A stretch of DNA of 10,836 nt from an uncultured Lachnospiraceae bacterium (GTDB lineage: Bacteria; Bacillota; Clostridia; Lachnospirales; Lachnospiraceae). Under the pieces are notes generated by a model that was given only the letters and a program-made list of their open reading frames with translations, searched no databases and was not told where the DNA came from. This document shows, in pieces, positions 7,283 to 10,836 of the stretch (within the stretch, counting starts at the first letter, position 1; each line of letters begins with the position of its first letter). The DNA is taken from NCBI GenBank assembly GCA_946627575.1, contig CAMOVS010000018.1, positions 1-10,836 of the forward strand, written 5' to 3'. The position numbers and the translations under genes are program-made.

Positions 7283-7687
7283 TTATCCTTCCAGTTTCAG
7301 GGCTCCCCTTGCCTCCTCGGAAGCCTGAACAGCAACCTCCACATCACCGCTGCCTGCTGCCATAATGACACCGGCCAAAGCACCTTCTACGATCGGACAG
7401 TCTACCATGCGGCATTTGTCTGCCAGGTCCTCATCCACCAGGTCAAGAGCGGTTTCGGCACTAAGTATGGAACTTCCCAGGTCTGCATAGATCAGGATAT
7501 GATCGCAGTCTTCAATAGACTCGATGGCTTCCTGGATCTTGATAGCGCTGGTACCGATTCTTCCGCCATCGGCACCACCGGCTGCCACAACAGGCACCGA
7601 ACCGTCATTCATCTCATTAACAAGGTCCCTCAACCCCACCGCAATGTACTCACTGTGAGACACTAATACTACACCAATCTTTGCCAT
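7283..7687 (-). CDS. dhaM: DhaM: PTS phosphoryl donor subunit of dihydroxyacetone kinase (EIIA-Man-like)
   Basis: This 134-aa single-domain protein resembles the mannose-type EIIA domain and the short DhaM of Gram-positive bacteria; the longer proteobacterial form has fused HPr and EI domains. The active-site histidine is His11 in VVLVSHSEYIAVG, and a glycine-rich loop GGADGGRIGTS lies at about 37-47. It receives phosphate from HPr and passes it to ADP on DhaL, so the kinase draws on phosphoenolpyruvate rather than free ATP. AGGAGG lies six bases before the ATG. The gene is separated from dhaK by 220 bases containing a second promoter. It is divergent from the TIM-like gene across 246 bases. 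Confidence 0.92.
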   Translation of the reverse strand: MAKIGVVLVSHSEYIAVGLRDLVNEMNDGSVPVVAAGGADGGRIGTSAIKIQEAIESIEDCDHILIYADLGSSILSAETALDLVDEDLADKCRMVDCPIVEGALAGVIMAAGSGDVEVAVQASEEARGALKLEG

Positions 7688-7749
7688 GTTAACCCTCCTT
7701 GCCTAAATCGGTTTCCCGCTTTTTTATTTGCTTCTGCTACTATTATGCC

Positions 7750-7778
7750 TTATAATTATAATAATTGAAAGTATTTCA
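7750..7778. promoter_or_regulatory. AT-rich divergent control region between dhaM and the TIM-like gene
   Basis: This part of the 246-base gap holds the 12-bp palindrome TTATAATTATAA (7750-7761), which offers TATAAT-like -10 sequences on both strands. Next to it is the inverted repeat TGAAA-GTA-TTTCA (7766-7778), a possible operator. No full consensus promoter was found: the best dhaM option is TTTCAA-17-CATAAT, and the best option for the plus-strand gene is TTGAAA (7765-7770) with TAAAAT 19 bases on. The remaining gap shows no gene. Confidence 0.35.
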
Positions 7779-7933
7779 CACATTTTTTCTAAAATTATGC
7801 TCTGAGTTTCAATGCTATATCAGCTCGTCTTGCTCACATATTAGCTGAAATTTCGGTCCATGTCCCGCTGCAAATGAAAGATAAACCGCTGCTGTTCCAT
7901 AATAAAAACAGCTTAGAAGAAAGGAGCCCTGCC

Positions 7934-8632
7934 ATGCCCAAAGCGAAAAGTCCGTTTTTGGTTGTCAATCCCAAGTCCTATCTCTATGGAAAGAAAAGTC
8001 TGGAACTGGCCCAGGCTGCCGACCAGGTTGCCGCCGACACCGGACTGACCATGTACTTCACATGCCCCTATGCTGACATCCGTCTGATCAAGGAGAATAC
8101 CAGCCACCTGATCGTCTGCGCCCAGTCCCTTGATCCTCTGGTTCCGGGAAGAGGAATGGGCCACATTCTTCCTGAGTCTCTGAAGGAGGCCGGCGCAGAT
8201 GCAGTCTTCCTCAATCACGCAGAGAATCCAAAGGGCGTAGCCGTCCTCCAGGCCTGCATCAAGAGGGCCAAAGAGCTTGATATGATCACCATCGTCTGCG
8301 CTGACAGCATAGCCGAGGCCAAAGCGGTCGCCTGTATGGGCGCCGACATCGTCCTGGCAGAGCCTACCGAACTCATAGGCACCGGAAAGGTCGCTGACGA
8401 TTCCTATACCGTTGATGCGGTAAAGGCCGTCCATGAGGTTAATCCGGAAGCCCTGGTCATGACCGCCTCAGGTATCACCACCGCAGAAGACTGCTACAAG
8501 GTAGTCATTCTCGGCGGTGACGGCACCTCCTCCACATCAGGCGTTGTTAAGGCTCCTGACCCCGCAAAAAGAGTGAGGGAGATGGCCGAGGCTGTGGTAA
8601 AAGCCCATAAGGAAAAGATGGCAAGGAAATAG
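7934..8632 (+). CDS. Archaeal-type triosephosphate isomerase homologue (sugar-phosphate isomerase)
   Basis: This 232-aa TIM-barrel protein belongs to the triosephosphate isomerase superfamily but resembles the short archaeal form (about 225 aa) more than bacterial TpiA (about 250 aa). Active-site residues are Asn12/Lys14 in VVNPKSY, His95 in LNHAEN and catalytic Glu143 in AEPTELIGTG. SGI at 179-181 and GGDGTSSTSGVVKA at 194-207 would bind phosphate. TIM-like paralogues next to ketose kinases (for example EryH and LerI in tetritol pathways) isomerise tetrulose phosphates; a similar role here is inference. The start is the ATG at 7934, with AAGGAG seven bases upstream; the in-frame ATG at 7874 lacks such a site. 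The protein is cytoplasmic. The gene is divergent from dhaM and convergent with the regulator gene. Confidence 0.85.
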   Translation: MPKAKSPFLVVNPKSYLYGKKSLELAQAADQVAADTGLTMYFTCPYADIRLIKENTSHLIVCAQSLDPLVPGRGMGHILPESLKEAGADAVFLNHAENPKGVAVLQACIKRAKELDMITIVCADSIAEAKAVACMGADIVLAEPTELIGTGKVADDSYTVDAVKAVHEVNPEALVMTASGITTAEDCYKVVILGGDGTSSTSGVVKAPDPAKRVREMAEAVVKAHKEKMARK

Positions 8633-8722
8633 AACCAAAGAATAGTCAGGGCATACATCTGCCCAAGCCGGCAAAGCTATCCTCTACTGGTTAAAAGTAC
8701 CTGCCTGTATTAATCAAAATAA

Positions 8723-8776
8723 CCTGCCCTGCAGTTTCTCTTTCTCAGTTAGAGAACTGTAAGGCAGGCGTTTTGT
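8723..8776. terminator. Bidirectional intrinsic terminator between the TIM-like and GntR genes
   Basis: CCTGCC (8723-8728) pairs with GGCAGG (8763-8768), and CAGTTTCTC (8732-8740) pairs with GAGAACTG (8752-8759) with one bulged T; the loop is 8741-8751. GTTTTGTTG follows on the plus strand, and TTATTTTG follows on the minus strand, so it can end both convergent genes. The rest of 8633-8801 shows nothing else. Confidence 0.75.
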
Positions 8777-8801
8777 TGTAACTTAGTATCATCAAATAAA
8801 A

Positions 8802-9542
8802 TTATGCTTCATAATTCAGGCGGATCTTAAACCGGTCTCCCCGGAAGACCACCTTAGTATATTCATAAGGAGTATCTTCTTCTGAAAATTGCTCATCCTT
8901 AAGCATCAGAAGGGGATGCCCCTTTTCTATTTTAAGAAGCTGAGCTTCCTCTTCATCCGCCGCCACAGACTCCAAAGTCTCGGTCACCCTTTTTCTTTGC
9001 AGTCCGAAGTTCTGATTCATCAATACGCAGAGCTGCTCCTTCTCCAGAACTTCCGGCGTCAGCCCGGTACTGTATTTCTCCGGTATATAGGAAATATGAA
9101 TGCTGACCGGTCCTTTTTTGCTGATGGAGCGAAGGCGCTTGATCCGGAAGACCGGGGTCCCCTCTTCCAGATTCAGATGCCTGGCCACATTGCTGTCACT
9201 GGGAATGATACCACACTCAAGTGTCTTTGTTGATACTTCGTATCCCATCTGCTCAAGCTGCTCCCGGATACCCACATAGTAAAGGCTCATGGCTTCAATC
9301 TTCTGTTCAGCCACGTAAGTGCCCTTGCCCTGGACCCGGTAGAGCTTGCCTTCCTTGACCAGATCCAGAAGAACGGACCTTACGGTCATCCTGCTCAGGC
9401 CATACTTGGCGCTCAGCTGATTTTCTGATGGTATCTTATCATTAGGCTCCCATTTGCCGGAGTCAATAGCTTCTTCTACAATATCCCTGAATTGCTGGTA
9501 TAAAGGCTTGGGGTTATTACGATCTAATGCTGCAGCTGACAT
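8802..9542 (-). CDS. GntR-family transcriptional regulator, HutC subfamily (UTRA domain)
   Basis: This 246-aa protein has an N-terminal winged helix-turn-helix at about 13-78 (PLYQQFRDIVEEAI, KIPSENQLSAKYGLSRMTVR, GKGTYV), typical of GntR. A C-terminal UTRA ligand-binding domain follows from about 95 to 240. HutC-type members usually repress sugar or amino-acid catabolic genes and are released by a phosphorylated sugar or related metabolite. The effector here is unknown; a tetrose or triose phosphate is a guess from the neighbours. GAGGG lies seven bases before the ATG. The gene has a perfect promoter and a HutC-type operator in its leader, so autoregulation is likely. Confidence 0.92.
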   Translation of the reverse strand: MSAAALDRNNPKPLYQQFRDIVEEAIDSGKWEPNDKIPSENQLSAKYGLSRMTVRSVLLDLVKEGKLYRVQGKGTYVAEQKIEAMSLYYVGIREQLEQMGYEVSTKTLECGIIPSDSNVARHLNLEEGTPVFRIKRLRSISKKGPVSIHISYIPEKYSTGLTPEVLEKEQLCVLMNQNFGLQRKRVTETLESVAADEEEAQLLKIEKGHPLLMLKDEQFSEEDTPYEYTKVVFRGDRFKIRLNYEA

Positions 9543-9610
9543 CTTCTATCCCTCTTTCTATTATCTATAAATTCAAGTCATTATTTCTTTTGTATTAACA
9601 TCTCTATAGT

Positions 9611-9620
9611 TGTATATACA
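9611..9620. promoter_or_regulatory. Likely HutC/GntR operator in the gntR leader
   Basis: TGTATATACA is a perfect 10-bp palindrome whose core GTATATAC fits the HutC-subfamily consensus GTMTAKAC. It lies just downstream of the predicted transcription start of the gntR gene (near 9625), where a bound repressor would block transcription. No second perfect match was found by eye elsewhere in the window. Confidence 0.6.
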
Positions 9621-9631
9621 TGTTTGGGTCT

Positions 9632-9660
9632 ATTATAAAGGATGAAATGCCGGCTGTCAA
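9632..9660 (-). promoter_or_regulatory. Perfect sigma-A promoter of the GntR regulator gene
   Basis: On the minus strand TTGACA (9655-9660) and TATAAT (9632-9637) are both full consensus and are separated by exactly 17 bases. The start would be near 9625, leaving a leader of about 83 bases that contains the operator. Such a strong promoter for a regulator gene is consistent with tight repression. Confidence 0.85.
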
Positions 9661-9665
9661 GGAAA

Positions 9666-9698
9666 GATCTGTTTGATAAATAACCATCAAAACAGATC
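9666..9698. repeat. Imperfect inverted repeat next to the gntR -35
   Basis: GATCTGTTTGAT (9666-9677) and ATCAAAACAGATC (9686-9698) pair over 12 bp with one bulged base and an 8-nt loop. It lies between the deoC terminator and the gntR -35, only 5 bases from the -35. It could be a second transcription stop for deoC or a regulator-binding site. Confidence 0.5.
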
Positions 9699-9715
9699 CT
9701 GATTCCCAATCTTGT

Positions 9716-9756
9716 ACAAAACGGCACCAGGACTCTTTCAGAGTCCTGGTGCCGTT
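9716..9756 (-). terminator. Intrinsic terminator of the deoC-like operon
   Basis: A perfect 16-bp stem (9720-9735 with 9741-9756) with a 5-nt loop lies about 40 bases after the deoC-like stop. On the minus strand it is followed by a short T-run (GTTTTG). This strong hairpin separates the aldolase operon from the regulator gene. Confidence 0.85.
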
Positions 9757-9794
9757 AATATCCGTATATATCATGAACCATCCTTCGCGATGGA

Positions 9795-10517
9795 TCATCC
9801 TTCGTATTTAGGAACAAGACCGATCTCTCTCATCATATCAAGGTGATCAATAATCTCGGGGGCTGCTCGTGTGCCAATCAGGTCTGCTCCTGCCATGATA
9901 AATGCATAAGCATTCTGCGGACGCGGGAACTTAACACCGGCTACCTTGGTCTTGGTCTTACTTCCTTCCACGGCCTTCTTCATAACCAGGAACTGGTCCA
10001 TGGTCATGCCGGCAAACTGGCCCGAGGCTGTTTTTACATAATCAAATCCTGCATCAGCTACCATGGTTGCAGCTCTTGCAATCTCCTCATCGGTAAGGAA
10101 CTCAACTTCCAGGATACACTTAGAAAGAATTCCTTCCGGAATAGCCTCTCTGACCAACCGAAGCTCTTCCTTAACCACATCAATCTTGCCGGACTTAAGG
10201 GCGCCGATGTTCATTACCATATCGATGGACTCCGCACCCAGCTCAACCGCTTCTTCTGCCATAAGACCTTTCATCTTGGGCGTGCCGGTTCCAAAGGGGA
10301 AATCAAAGGTCGTAGCCGTAAGAACGCCTGACCCCTTGAGCTGCTCTTTTACCACCGGAATCCAGAAATTAGAATTCGGATAAAAAGCAGCGCAATTATA
10401 AGCAATTGCCTCTCTGCATCCCCGAATCAGATCATCTTCCGTGGTCTGCTTGGGTAGTACAGAATAATCGAAGAACTTACCAAAATCCTTCTTGGTCATC
10501 TTGGAAAAGTCATACAT
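9795..10517 (-). CDS. Divergent DeoC (deoxyribose-phosphate aldolase)-like class I aldolase
   Basis: This 240-aa TIM-barrel protein belongs to the DeoC/LacD aldolase superfamily. The Schiff-base lysine is Lys162 in DYVKTASG. Asp99 in SIDMVMNIGALKSG matches the catalytic Asp of E. coli DERA, and Lys196 in AGVKF is in the place of the second catalytic lysine. The phosphate-binding features of DERA are altered: the glycine-rich loop after that lysine (normally xxGGIRT) reads FPRPQNA, and the C-terminal Gly-Ser-Ser region reads IGTRAAPE. The usual CVNP/CIYP motif reads AAFYPN. The chemistry (aldol cleavage or condensation) is likely kept, but the substrate is probably not 2-deoxyribose 5-phosphate (inference). 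The ATG at 10515-10517 has AAGGAG nine bases upstream; a TTG at 10526 lies at that site and is rejected. It is last in an operon with a second copy upstream. Confidence 0.8.
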   Translation of the reverse strand: MYDFSKMTKKDFGKFFDYSVLPKQTTEDDLIRGCREAIAYNCAAFYPNSNFWIPVVKEQLKGSGVLTATTFDFPFGTGTPKMKGLMAEEAVELGAESIDMVMNIGALKSGKIDVVKEELRLVREAIPEGILSKCILEVEFLTDEEIARAATMVADAGFDYVKTASGQFAGMTMDQFLVMKKAVEGSKTKTKVAGVKFPRPQNAYAFIMAGADLIGTRAAPEIIDHLDMMREIGLVPKYEG

Positions 10518-10670
10518 ACCTCTCAACTCCTTCCCTGTAACTATGCTGACATGTTTCCATGGATTCTTGCATCAGCAGACCTATGCCAATTCCCCAATAC
10601 ATCATGACACAGACTGATTCGGAATCCGCTGCTATTATTATATCGTCACAATTCACGGCTCCGCCACTCA

Positions 10671-10692
10671 TCAAGCCGAAAGCCGGTCTTGA
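10671..10692 (-). repeat. Small intercistronic hairpin between the two deoC-like genes
   Basis: On the minus strand TCAAG-A-CCG and CGG-CTTGA pair with one bulged A and a GCTTT loop, 19 bases after the upstream gene's stop. No T-run follows, so it is more likely an mRNA-processing or stabilising hairpin than a terminator. The 194-base gap 10518-10711 also holds two TATAAT sequences without good -35 partners, so no promoter is called. Confidence 0.3.
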
Positions 10693-10711
10693 ACAATAAC
10701 ATTATACCATA

Positions 10712-10836
10712 CTATTTACCCTGTTCTTCAAGATATTTTGCATATTCATCAACGATCTTGCAGGAGCTGCGGGTACCGATGAGCTCAACGCCCATCTCGA
10801 TCATACGCAGGCACGCGGAAAGCACAAACTGTCTGG
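10712..10836 (-). CDS. Second DeoC-like aldolase, C-terminal fragment at the window edge
   Basis: The last 40 residues of a protein end at a TAG (10712-10714) and the frame stays open to the window end. The sequence MIEMGVELIGTRSSCKIVDEY aligns with the C-terminus of the neighbouring DeoC-like protein (MAGADLIGTRAAPEIIDHL), so this is a tandem paralogue in the same direction. Here the motif is GTRSS rather than GTRAA, so serine hydroxyls that could bind a phosphate remain. The catalytic lysines lie outside the window. It probably shares an operon with the downstream copy and is not identical to it. Confidence 0.65.
   Translation of the reverse strand, partial: RQFVLSACLRMIEMGVELIGTRSSCKIVDEYAKYLEEQGK

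Noticed and set aside
9763..9771. Second HutC-like site (GTATATAT) between deoC and its terminator
   Set aside because: It has one mismatch in the conserved AC and lies downstream of the gene it would control.
9604..9798. 64-aa minus-strand open frame after deoC
   Set aside because: It runs through the terminator hairpin and the gntR promoter, so it is not a gene.
9778..9804. Direct repeat CATCCTTCG twice, 17 bases apart, and a small CCATC/GATGG hairpin at the end of deoC
   Set aside because: It is too short and partly coding; it may be chance or a small duplication with no clear role.
10518..10711. Promoters at two TATAAT sequences between the deoC-like genes
   Set aside because: No acceptable -35 lies 16-18 bases upstream of either, and both genes run in the same direction, so an operon is simpler.

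Overview
The window suggests a Gram-positive Firmicute, most likely a Clostridia/Lachnospiraceae-type gut anaerobe. This is inferred from strong AGGAGG-type ribosome binding sites, consensus sigma-A promoters, moderate GC, a stand-alone single-domain DhaM and surface proteins carrying Ig-like and transglutaminase domains. No rRNA, tRNA, CRISPR array or mobile element was seen. The longest stretch without a gene is about 246 bases (7688-7933).

Layout. Bases 1-1547 (+) hold the 3' end of a four-carbon acid-sugar (DUF1537) kinase gene, overlapped by 4 bp by a metal-dependent cyclase-family hydrolase gene. A perfect 15-bp palindrome follows. Bases 1721-5248 (-) hold four envelope or unknown genes: a 219-aa membrane-anchored protein of unknown function, an UlaG-like MBL-fold hydrolase and a small lipoprotein form a probable operon, and a secreted transglutaminase-like protein has its own extended -10 promoter. 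Bases 5374-7687 (-) hold a complete PTS-type dihydroxyacetone kinase in the order dhaM, dhaK, dhaL; dhaKL has its own near-consensus promoter. Bases 7934-8632 (+) encode a short archaeal-type triosephosphate isomerase homologue, divergent from dhaM. Bases 8802-9542 (-) encode a GntR/HutC-family regulator with a perfect consensus promoter and a HutC-type operator just downstream. Bases 9795-10836 (-) hold two tandem deoxyribose-phosphate-aldolase-like (DeoC) genes, the upstream one cut by the window end.

How the genes may work together (inference). DhaM would pass phosphate from the PTS to DhaL-bound ADP, and DhaK would phosphorylate a short ketose. The TIM-like protein would isomerise the product, and the DeoC-like proteins would join or split a short aldol substrate. 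The regulator and its operator could control the sugar genes. The nearby DUF1537 kinase also belongs to C4 sugar-acid catabolism. The window therefore looks like a C3/C4 (possibly tetrulose) phosphate catabolic island rather than a simple glycerol/dihydroxyacetone locus, because glycerol dehydrogenase, DhaR and DhaS are absent. The unusual members are the archaeal-type TIM and the DeoC copy that lacks the canonical phosphate-binding residues.
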